A DNA stretch of 5,982 nucleotides from Anaerolineales bacterium (GCA_030673085.1 DAOVFE010000124.1:1-5982); one strand, 5' to 3'; numbered from the stretch's first letter, positions 1 through 5,692 are shown. Notes: generated by a model from the sequence alone, not told the origin. Numbers and translations are program-made.

Positions 1-495
1 CTCCCGGCTCGAAGCGACATCATCTCGCTAGATGATCTCTTACGCATCGCCCGCGCCGATCTCGGTCCAGATGCAATAATCGAGCTCGACCAAGAGCTGG
101 TCCTGGCGCTTGAATGCCAGAATTGCCATACCGTAGAAAATATCTTACGGCCAATATCTGAAGTAAGTTTTGAGGCTGCACATTGTCCAAACTGCGGGGT
201 TTTGCGCAACACAAAAATGACTCACACGATTACCGGTGAAGAATCCTTCCTCCATCGCACCCTTGCCAGTCTGGGCATTCCTCTATTGCACATTCTCAGA
301 GCGTACAATGCCCAGGAGTTCCACTTCTATGAATTAACCGGCGACTTGCCCGATGCTCTCCACTTCAATCACTTCGAAAAATCCCGGCCGCTTGGGGATA
401 TCCCCTTGCGTGATCGAATCCGGCTGGGCGAGGAAGTGAAACTGAAGGTCAGCATTAAGCACCCAGCCCGTAGCCGGATCGTCTTGCACGATTGA
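1..495 (+). CDS. E1-like (ThiF-family) ubiquitin-activating protein, C-terminal part (5' end outside window)
   Basis: The frame is open from base 1 to the TGA at 493-495, giving 164 codons with no start needed inside the window; a TTG at 202 is in frame but lies after the zinc motifs, so it is not the real start. Visible are two CxxC pairs (C39/C42 and C62/C65 of the fragment), a treble-clef or zinc-ribbon arrangement like those attached to ThiF/MoeB/E1-like enzymes. A hydrophobic stretch and an acidic-aromatic segment ending in a basic tail follow. The nucleotide-binding and catalytic cysteine regions would lie upstream and cannot be seen. Assignment as E1 rests mainly on context: directly downstream are RING, E2, UBL and JAB genes, and an E1 is the one missing member of the cascade. 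The role would be to adenylate the UBL C-terminal glycine and pass it to the E2. Alternative: an unrelated zinc-ribbon protein of the same operon. Confidence 0.55.
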   Translation, partial: LPARSDIISLDDLLRIARADLGPDAIIELDQELVLALECQNCHTVENILRPISEVSFEAAHCPNCGVLRNTKMTHTITGEESFLHRTLASLGIPLLHILRAYNAQEFHFYELTGDLPDALHFNHFEKSRPLGDIPLRDRIRLGEEVKLKVSIKHPARSRIVLHD

Positions 496-497
496 GG
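494..497 (+). promoter_or_regulatory. Shine-Dalgarno site deciding the start of the RING gene
   Basis: GAGG at 494-497, overlapping the stop codon of the E1-like gene, stands six bases before TTG 504. A longer reading from TTG 492 would share four bases with the upstream stop codon but has no visible ribosome binding site. An ATG pair at 549/552 also lacks a good site. TTG 504 is therefore the best-supported start, and the overlap with the upstream stop suggests translational coupling. Confidence 0.5.
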
Positions 498-503
498 ATA
501 CCC

Positions 504-1454
504 TTGGCTAAACATACTGATGCCATTACCCAAAAAAATAATCCTGGCATGATGAAAGTATTCGCCGGCCTATTTATTAAGATTACACTGGTGATCCTTT
601 CTGTTGTTATTGCGTCTCTCATCATTCCAACCTTTTTTCTTTTAAACCAAACTGTCACGCCTCCGCTCATCAATATCACCACAATTGCTGTAATCGGCTT
701 CGTCTCGGGCCTATCCGCCCGCCTTCTGTTGCGCCAAAACACCGGATTGCTCCGCGCCTTGTCGGTATTACTTTCTCTTTTCATCAGTCTCGCTTACCTA
801 AACCACATTACCAACGGATATCTTGGCTTGAAACCGCTGGATCTCAACCGATCGACACCAGATTGGGCGGGCCTGGGACAGATAGCATTAGGCGCTATGA
901 CTGCCTGGCTGATCCTGCATGCCTGGAAATCGCCTGCTCGCACAAAGAAGATCGACTCGAGTATTCCAGTCAAACTTACAGCGCCTCCAGCGTCAAGATC
1001 GACAACTCAAGCCAAGGCATCTGTTTCATCCCAAAGAGCAAGCCTTCCTTCTTTTTTCTATCAACCCTTCTGGCAAGCGCAGTGGTCTAGCTTTCATTCA
1101 AGCTGTCAACAATTGGGAAAGAAAATACTTTTAATATTCCCTCATCCAAAACATGCCCAAAGTAAAAACCCGAAGAATGCTCGGGCAAAAACATCCGGAG
1201 CATCCAAGGCAGCTTCACTTCAAGCCCAGAAGCGACGTCAACCAATCAATGCCATCGCCAGATCCTCAAGACGGCGAAAAAAGCCACACGTTCAACTCGT
1301 CGGAGAAGAGGAACATCGTTGCCCGTATTGCCTGGAAATTATTAAACCTAATGACCCAAGAGGAGTGGTCGTTTGCCCAATTTGTCATACCTATCATCAT
1401 GCGGACTGTTGGGCGATAACCGGCACATGCCAGGTGCCTCATCTGCATGAGTGA
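504..1454 (+). CDS. Membrane-anchored RING-finger-like protein (candidate E3 ligase)
   Basis: The protein has 316 residues from TTG 504. Residues about 20-47, 54-76, 82-99 and 122-141 are hydrophobic and read as four membrane helices. Residues about 142-272 form a Ser/Ala/Gln/Lys/Arg-rich, probably disordered basic linker. The last 44 residues carry a binuclear zinc-finger pattern: C273-x2-C276, C291-x2-C294, H298/H299, C302-W303 and C309, with H313 as a possible eighth ligand. The CPYC...CPIC...HHADCW string resembles the prokaryotic RING families (Prok-RING_1 type) described beside bacterial E2/UBL/JAB genes. By family analogy the finger would bind the UBL-loaded E2 and bring it to membrane substrates; ligase activity is inferred. 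An even number of helices would put both ends on the same side, presumably the cytosol. It starts 8 bases after the E1-like gene and ends 38 bases before UBL-E2. Alternative: a zinc-binding scaffold without ligase activity. Confidence 0.78.
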   Translation: MAKHTDAITQKNNPGMMKVFAGLFIKITLVILSVVIASLIIPTFFLLNQTVTPPLINITTIAVIGFVSGLSARLLLRQNTGLLRALSVLLSLFISLAYLNHITNGYLGLKPLDLNRSTPDWAGLGQIALGAMTAWLILHAWKSPARTKKIDSSIPVKLTAPPASRSTTQAKASVSSQRASLPSFFYQPFWQAQWSSFHSSCQQLGKKILLIFPHPKHAQSKNPKNARAKTSGASKAASLQAQKRRQPINAIARSSRRRKKPHVQLVGEEEHRCPYCLEIIKPNDPRGVVVCPICHTYHHADCWAITGTCQVPHLHE

Positions 1455-1492
1455 ATTAGAAATTAAAGCTGAGTCAACATGGGGAGGCCTCA

Positions 1493-2338
1493 ATGCCTGA
1501 TCTAAGCGTCACAATTGTCCTACCGAATGGCGGTGCCCGCAGGGCCGATATTCCTGACGATGTAGCGGTTCGCGACCTAATTGCAGAATTAACCTCGCTG
1601 CTTAAGCTGCCAACAGTCGGCCCGGATGGACGTCCTATGGGCTACAGAATGGACAGCAAAGCATTAGGAAAAGAATTGAGCGAGGATGAGACATTATCGG
1701 AGGCCGGAGTGCCTGACGACGATCGTTTGATGTTAACCGCCGATATCACAGCCGGCGCTATAAAAATTGATCAAAGTCCTCGCATGCGGCGATTGCGCGC
1801 CGATTACCAGCGCATGGAAGAGCTGGCCGCCCGAAGCGATTTCATCAGCTTCAAAGCGAAATCGGTGAAAAAAGGGCTCCCGCCAGAACGATACATTGTT
1901 ACCTATACCTGTAAGGGCATCGTCACAGTCGATAAAGAAGGCCGCCCGAAGTATGGGCAACGCCATCAGGTGGAAATCTATTTACACAATCAATATCCAC
2001 AACGCTGGCCCGGAATGATGTGGTTGACGCCAATTTGGCATCCAAATATCAACCACATCAACGGCACTGTCTGTGTGGACGCAGCCTGGTGGACTGCCAG
2101 CCGCTCACTCGATCGCCTGGTAATCATGATTGGCGAAATGGTTCAGTATAAGAACTTTCATGATGATCCCAGCAAACCACCTTTTCCTTGGGATCCCGAA
2201 GCCGCTCGTTGGTGCCGAGCCTATCATGCTAAACACCCGAATGCTTTCCCTGTCGATTCTCGTGAATTGCTTCGGCCAGAACGCGTGAAACTTGCCAAGG
2301 CTGGCAAACGGAAGAAGTCGCACATCCGCCTTAAATGA
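1493..2338 (+). CDS. Ubiquitin-like domain fused to an E2 (UBC-fold) conjugating enzyme
   Basis: The protein has 281 residues from ATG 1493, with GGGGAGG at 1481-1487 as a strong ribosome binding site. Residues 1-88 are a beta-grasp UBL of YukD/EsaB type, about 69% identical by hand alignment to the free UBL at 2521-2787 and ending in the same DITAG string. Residues about 95-250 are a UBC fold: N-terminal helix (96-115), beta strands, a YPxRWPG-like segment (168-174), then H183-P184-N185 and the presumed catalytic C194 in GTVCVD. A Trp pair (199-200) and a DP-containing segment before the last helices also match E2s. The nine-residue gap from HPN Asn to Cys is one longer than in eukaryotic UBE2D-type enzymes. 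The Asn that stabilises the oxyanion is kept, so the enzyme should be catalytically competent. The tail (261-281) is strongly basic. It should accept the UBL thioester from the E1 and transfer it to lysine, perhaps with the RING protein. Whether the fused UBL is cut off or stays attached is unknown. Confidence 0.88.
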   Translation: MPDLSVTIVLPNGGARRADIPDDVAVRDLIAELTSLLKLPTVGPDGRPMGYRMDSKALGKELSEDETLSEAGVPDDDRLMLTADITAGAIKIDQSPRMRRLRADYQRMEELAARSDFISFKAKSVKKGLPPERYIVTYTCKGIVTVDKEGRPKYGQRHQVEIYLHNQYPQRWPGMMWLTPIWHPNINHINGTVCVDAAWWTASRSLDRLVIMIGEMVQYKNFHDDPSKPPFPWDPEAARWCRAYHAKHPNAFPVDSRELLRPERVKLAKAGKRKKSHIRLK

Positions 2339-2397
2339 ACCGGCTGAAAGGCTTATAGAAATCGAGTGATTTTAATCCGGCAGTCAAGAAATGAATA

Positions 2398-2488
2398 CAC
2401 TGAAAAAGCCCAAATGCGAGAGGGGTGTGGGCTTCGTCCACACTCCATATATACCCCATCTCCCTATTGGTGGACGCTTTTTTCAGTG
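2398..2488 (+). repeat. Nested inverted repeats in the E2-UBL spacer (possible structured leader)
   Basis: The 182-base spacer 2339-2520 has no gene. Its outer arms, CACTGAAAAAGC (2398-2409) and GCTTTTTTCAGTG (2476-2488), are complementary apart from one extra T. They enclose a second stem-loop, 2422-2431 pairing with 2437-2446, ten pairs including two G.U, closed by a short CUUCG-type loop. The structure ends about 30 bases before the free UBL start. It could be an mRNA stability or processing element, a leader that tunes UBL output, a weak terminator whose T run falls in the 3' arm, or the remnant of a small insertion. No clear sigma-70 promoter pair was seen. Confidence 0.5.
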
Positions 2489-2520
2489 AGCTCATAAATG
2501 CAAATCATATGGAGGAAAAA

Positions 2521-2787
2521 ATGGCAGACATTACAGTTACCTTAGTGCTCCCTTCGGGAGGCAGTCGGACAGCGGAAGTCCCAGACGACGTGGAGGTGAA
2601 AGATCTTATTCCAGAATTGACAACTTCGCTCGAGCTTCCAACCACCGGCCCGGATGGTCGTCCAATCGGCTACCGGTTGGATAGCAAGGCGCTGGGCAGG
2701 GAACTTCAGGATGACGATACTCTTGCCTCGGCCGGAGTGCCAGAGGATGACCGTTTAATCATTACCGCTGATATTACTGCGGGATAA
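2521..2787 (+). CDS. Free ubiquitin-like modifier (YukD/EsaB-type beta-grasp protein)
   Basis: The protein has 88 residues from ATG 2521, placed five bases after GGAGG (2511-2515); in-frame codons further upstream have no such site and would add an unrelated leader. The sequence has the beta-grasp pattern: a first hairpin with a GG turn (res 13-14), the PDDVEVKDLI helix start (21-30), and the terminal AGVP-DDRL-I-T pattern typical of YukD-like proteins. It ends in Thr-Ala-Gly. The natural C-terminal glycine means it could be adenylated directly without a maturation cut. It is about 69% identical to the UBL half of the upstream E2 fusion. It is the likely modifier passed along E1, E2 and RING protein and removed by the JAB enzyme. 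YukD/EsaB proteins of type VII secretion share the fold but are not conjugated, so a non-covalent role is possible. Here, however, the E2 and JAB neighbours favour conjugation. Confidence 0.87.
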   Translation: MADITVTLVLPSGGSRTAEVPDDVEVKDLIPELTTSLELPTTGPDGRPIGYRLDSKALGRELQDDDTLASAGVPEDDRLIITADITAG

Positions 2788-2792
2788 GAAAT

Positions 2793-2828
2793 GGCCAGGT
2801 AGTCCGTTCTCCAACTGGCTACCTGGCC
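2793..2828 (+). promoter_or_regulatory. Strong intercistronic stem-loop after the UBL gene
   Basis: GGCCAGGTAG (2793-2802) and CTACCTGGCC (2819-2828) are perfect complements, and two further pairs (one G.U) extend the stem inward. It begins five bases after the UBL stop codon. No T tract follows, so it does not look like a full intrinsic terminator. A plausible role is protecting the 3' end of a processed UBL message, or partial termination, giving more UBL than JAB/FHA/vWA. That role is inference; the stem is seen. Confidence 0.55.
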
Positions 2829-2845
2829 CAATCAATCAAACCTTT

Positions 2846-2862
2846 AAGGGGCATCATTGCCC
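2846..2862 (+). promoter_or_regulatory. Ribosome binding site of the JAB gene overlapped by a small hairpin
   Basis: AAGGGG (2846-2851) is the only purine-rich site before the JAB gene. Bases 2849-2853 (GGGCA) pair with 2858-2862 (TGCCC) around a four-base loop, directly before ATG 2863. The hairpin would mask part of the site. An in-frame TTG at 2857 has better linear spacing (5 bases, against 11 to the ATG) but lies inside the hairpin; ATG was preferred for codon strength, without certainty. Confidence 0.35.
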
Positions 2863-3516
2863 ATGTCTATAGAGCAAATTTGTCTTACCGAAAGCGAAAA
2901 AACAAAGCCGCGACTGGCTTATATACCCTATCAACAGGCAATCTCCTGGGTGTCGCCTGTTCAGAAGCGCGGCCTGAATCCATCCGTATCCGTTTTTGTC
3001 ACCCAGCGGGCTTATGTGCGATTTTCCGCTCACGCCGGCAGCGATCTGGAAAACGAAGTTGGTGGTTGGCTAATTGGCAAATGGCGGGCAGACAAGAGTA
3101 CAGGCGAACAATTTGTCGTGGTAGAACGTATTCTTCCCGCTCAGCATATTAGGCATGGCAGCGCATTCTTGACATTTACCCATGATAGTCAAGTTGCCTT
3201 GTATAACGAATTTGAAGATCGTTATCCCGATAAAGATCTTATTGGCTGGTATCACACCCACCCGCGCATGGGAATATTCTTTTCGGATTATGATGCCTGG
3301 CTTCACCTGAACTTCTTCCCGGAACTCTGGCAGGTTGCGTTAGTTATTGAGCCTCATTCAATAACCGGGGGCTTCTTCATCCGGCAAAAAGATGGGGCCT
3401 TGGATCAAAAGCGCTATTTTGGCTTCTATGAACTCACCAACCGCCAGAAACGGAGCATCGTGCATTGGCGCAATGTATCTACAGATAACGAAAGTATCCC
3501 TTCTCAAGGAGAATAA
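2863..3516 (+). CDS. JAB/JAMM (MPN-domain) metalloprotease, candidate deubiquitinase-like enzyme
   Basis: The protein has 217 residues from ATG 2863 (219 if TTG 2857 is used). About 45 residues with no recognised motif precede the MPN domain (about 46-175). The metal-site pattern is complete: E65 in the NEVGGWLIG strand, H131-T-H133-P134, then seven residues to S141-x-x-D144, fitting the JAMM signature E...HxHx7SxxD. It should be a Zn-dependent isopeptidase or peptidase. In this operon it would remove the UBL from targets, and may cut the UBL-E2 fusion after its DITAG string. The free UBL already ends in glycine, so maturation of that protein is not needed. It has no signal peptide or membrane helix and should be cytosolic. 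It follows the UBL gene after 75 bases and ends 5 bases before the FHA gene. JAB enzymes also occur in cysteine and siderophore biosynthesis with ThiS-like proteins; the E2 and RING neighbours make that unlikely here. Confidence 0.9.
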   Translation: MSIEQICLTESEKTKPRLAYIPYQQAISWVSPVQKRGLNPSVSVFVTQRAYVRFSAHAGSDLENEVGGWLIGKWRADKSTGEQFVVVERILPAQHIRHGSAFLTFTHDSQVALYNEFEDRYPDKDLIGWYHTHPRMGIFFSDYDAWLHLNFFPELWQVALVIEPHSITGGFFIRQKDGALDQKRYFGFYELTNRQKRSIVHWRNVSTDNESIPSQGE

Positions 3517-3521
3517 TAAAA

Positions 3522-4379
3522 ATGAGCCGTGTGATGCGTCTATATTATTACAGTGTTCTCGGTGCAATAGGGGGCTTAATCGGTTGGCAAATTAGCAATT
3601 ATCTTGGTCTTTCATTCGCTGACAATATCTATTTCAGCGAAATCGTCGTCGGTGCGCTGATCGGATTCAGTATTGGCCTATTGATAGGCATGGCACAAGG
3701 CCTGCTCACCCGGAATCTTCTGCATACCTTGCGTGCATGCCTCATCAGCGGTTTGCTTGGACTTATCGGGGGAGGCCTGGGCCTGCCTATCGCCGAGGCG
3801 CTCTTTCAATTTCTTGGCGGACAGCCATGGGGACGAGCGCTGGGGTGGGGATTGTTCGGCTTGATCATCGGATTGGCCGGCGGCGTAACCGGTGGAACTC
3901 AAATGTGGAAAAGCGCTCTCGGCGGCTTGCTGGGAGGTTTGCTGGGCGGATTATCGCTAGAAACTGCCCGCCAGGCATTCCAGGACCCACTGCTGGGGAA
4001 AGCAGCCGGTCTAATCCTATTAGGAGCCTCGGTGGGAGCATTTATCGCCTTGATAGTATTCCTGCTCTCACGAGCTTGGCTGGAGGTGAAATCCGGGAAG
4101 CTCAAAGGCTCTGAATTCATCCTGGATAAGTTTATGAAAGCCAACGGACCATCTGCATATATCGGCAGTGATGCTCTCAAATCGGACATCGTCCTGCCCG
4201 ATCCGGATATCGCGCCCCAGCATGCTATGTTAAAAGGAGCCGGATCATATTTCAACCTCAAGGATATGAGCCTCACTGGGACCTTCGTTAACAACCACCG
4301 GATTGAACTGGCCAGGTTAGCAAACCGGCAGACTATCCGTATGGGCAATACAGAGCTCGTTTACCACGAGGAGAGGTGA
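3522..4379 (+). CDS. Glycine-rich multi-pass membrane protein with C-terminal FHA domain
   Basis: The protein has 285 residues from ATG 3522, with AAGGAG at 3506-3511 as ribosome binding site. Residues about 8-185 are hydrophobic and very rich in glycine, with repeated GG/GxxxG spacing (for example 17-21, 83-88, 134-143), as in tightly packed glycine-zipper helices; five or six membrane segments are likely. Residues about 188-285 read as an FHA domain: IGSDALKSDIVL (214-225), H234 at the position of the usual SxxH histidine, and TGTFVN (252-257) where NGTxVN is usual. FHA domains bind phosphothreonine peptides. Here the Ser of SxxH and the Asn of NGT are changed, so phosphopeptide binding may be weakened or altered. 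It sits between JAB (5-base gap) and vWA (3-base gap), suggesting coupled translation and a shared membrane complex. Its relation to the UBL pathway is inferred only from the operon. No kinase gene lies in the window. Confidence 0.85.
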   Translation: MSRVMRLYYYSVLGAIGGLIGWQISNYLGLSFADNIYFSEIVVGALIGFSIGLLIGMAQGLLTRNLLHTLRACLISGLLGLIGGGLGLPIAEALFQFLGGQPWGRALGWGLFGLIIGLAGGVTGGTQMWKSALGGLLGGLLGGLSLETARQAFQDPLLGKAAGLILLGASVGAFIALIVFLLSRAWLEVKSGKLKGSEFILDKFMKANGPSAYIGSDALKSDIVLPDPDIAPQHAMLKGAGSYFNLKDMSLTGTFVNNHRIELARLANRQTIRMGNTELVYHEER

Positions 4380-4382
4380 ACC

Positions 4383-5513
4383 ATGCAATCGAAGTCGAAG
4401 ATCGTTTACCGTATAGCTCTTACAGTATTTTCACTTCTCTTTCTAACTGGCTATAAATTCGCGCCGCAAACTGATCCGAATGATGAAAACGTCACGATTC
4501 GGATCACTCAAGCTGATACCTCTCAATTCCCACAGGTGACACTTTACATCTCAGCGGTTGATGAGGAAGGCGAGCCTGTCGGAGTGGATCCGGCACGCCT
4601 GGTTATTATGGAAAACGGGGTAATCATCACCCCCGACCACGTTCAAGGGGTCGGCGAAATAGGCTCATTGACCACAATGCTGGTTATGGACGTTTCTGGC
4701 AGCATGAACTTCGCCCAGAAATTAGAATCCGCCAAATCCGCCGCCCAGACATACATTAGCCAAATGCGGTCCAGCGATCAAGCCGGTTTATTGACTTTCA
4801 ACACCCAAATCGAGTATGTGCAGCCAATTACTACAAACCACCAAGAATTGAGCTCAGCAATCGACTCCCTGAAGGCTCATGACGACACTGCAATGTATGA
4901 TGCACTGGTGAATGCAATCGAAATCCTCGAATCAGTTTCAGGGCGCAAAGCCATTATCGTCCTGACGGATGGGTTAGATAATCGCAGCACCCATACCCAA
5001 GATGATGTCATCCAAACCATCGGTCCTGAGGGGGTTTCAATCTCGAGTATTGGTTTAGGCGAGCCATCTCATAGCCGGGCGGCATTATCGGCCCTGGATG
5101 AGCCGATTCTTGTCTCGTTAGCGGAGAACGCAGGCGGCACATATGCCTATGCCAACGATGAGGCGACGCTGCGTAGCATATACGAGCGCTATGGGCGAGT
5201 CTTGCAGAGCGAATATGTGATCACTTACACCTCTCCATCCGCCCTGCGCGATGGTGTGAATCGGGCGCTGTCGGCCTCTCTATCTGATTCTCCCGAATCT
5301 GCGCCAGATCAAGTAATTTACAACCCGGGTGGGCTGGTTCCGGAAACCTCCGAGCTGGCTCCCTGGCCCCTGTTCTTCACTCTGCTGGCTGGCCTGGCAG
5401 CGTTATTGGTTTTCCCATCATTGATTAATGGCCTGGTCCGAATCTTCCAGGGCTCAGGTAAAGTCAAAGGTAAACCAGCCAAGAAAGGCTCGAGGATAAA
5501 GTTTAAAGACTGA
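4383..5513 (+). CDS. Membrane-anchored von Willebrand factor A (MIDAS) protein
   Basis: The protein has 376 residues from ATG 4383; GAGG at 4373-4376 inside the end of the FHA gene is the ribosome binding site. A basic N-terminus and hydrophobic stretch (about 10-23) form a signal peptide or anchor. Residues about 36-95 look like a beta-sandwich domain. Residues about 97-275 are a vWA domain with a full MIDAS: D103-x-S105-x-S107, T169 and D196 in LTDGLDN, so it should bind Mg2+ or a similar ion and a protein ligand. A second hydrophobic segment (about 328-354) is followed by a lysine-rich tail, so the vWA domain is probably outside the cytoplasmic membrane with the tail inside. This matches many exported vWA proteins of bacteria. 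It is the last gene before the terminator at 5616-5649. It may form a complex with the FHA protein, a guess from the 3-base gap and paired membrane topology. Confidence 0.87.
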   Translation: MQSKSKIVYRIALTVFSLLFLTGYKFAPQTDPNDENVTIRITQADTSQFPQVTLYISAVDEEGEPVGVDPARLVIMENGVIITPDHVQGVGEIGSLTTMLVMDVSGSMNFAQKLESAKSAAQTYISQMRSSDQAGLLTFNTQIEYVQPITTNHQELSSAIDSLKAHDDTAMYDALVNAIEILESVSGRKAIIVLTDGLDNRSTHTQDDVIQTIGPEGVSISSIGLGEPSHSRAALSALDEPILVSLAENAGGTYAYANDEATLRSIYERYGRVLQSEYVITYTSPSALRDGVNRALSASLSDSPESAPDQVIYNPGGLVPETSELAPWPLFFTLLAGLAALLVFPSLINGLVRIFQGSGKVKGKPAKKGSRIKFKD

Positions 5514-5615
5514 TAAGGATTGCTACTCCGACCTTTGGTTGGAAAAGAAAAAGCACTGGCCGTATCGACTTTTAGGGGATCGGACGAATATCGCTCCTAT
5601 CCCACCCCAAATGCA

Positions 5616-5649
5616 TGAAGAACCCCGCAGCTTGTTGCGGGGTTCTTCA
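5616..5649 (+). terminator. Rho-independent terminator of the operon
   Basis: A perfect 14-pair stem, 5616-5629 with 5636-5649, has a GC core (CCCCGC/GCGGGG) and a six-base loop. T-rich sequence follows (GTTGTTAACTATTGCTTTT). It lies about 100 bases after the vWA stop and before the hicA remnant, so it separates the two transcription units. The T run is interrupted, so termination may not be complete. Confidence 0.8.
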
Positions 5650-5692
5650 GTTGTTAACTATTGCTTTTAATAAACACCCTCTAGAGCTATAC

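Noticed and set aside
202..495. Short gene starting at TTG 202
   Set aside because: The same frame is open to base 1 and carries both CxxC pairs upstream of 202, so this is the end of a longer gene.
455..784. 109-residue open frame on the - strand over the RING gene start
   Set aside because: Antisense to the membrane helices of the RING protein; no motif, and it would run against every other gene in the operon.
863..1419. Alternative + frames of 71-88 residues inside the RING gene
   Set aside because: These overlap the linker and finger of the RING protein in other frames; only the chosen frame gives the Cys/His pattern and a ribosome binding site.
2467..2498. Possible internal promoter before the UBL gene (TTGGTG and CATAAA)
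   Set aside because: The spacing is about 20 bases and the second box is weak; not enough to call a promoter.
2425..2520. N-terminal extension of the free UBL from an upstream start
   Set aside because: The extra 32 residues have no counterpart in the fused UBL and no ribosome binding site, while GGAGG sits five bases before ATG 2521; the bases belong to the inverted-repeat spacer.
3899..4348. 149-residue open frame on the - strand
   Set aside because: It lies wholly inside the FHA gene, which has a good ribosome binding site and clear domain motifs; the antisense translation shows no recognisable family and is Ser/Pro/Arg-rich as expected for a shadow frame.
5526..5552. Small hairpin CCGACC/GGTTGG after the vWA gene
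   Set aside because: Six pairs with a G.U and followed by an A-rich stretch, so it is not a + strand terminator; the stronger stem at 5616-5649 serves that role.
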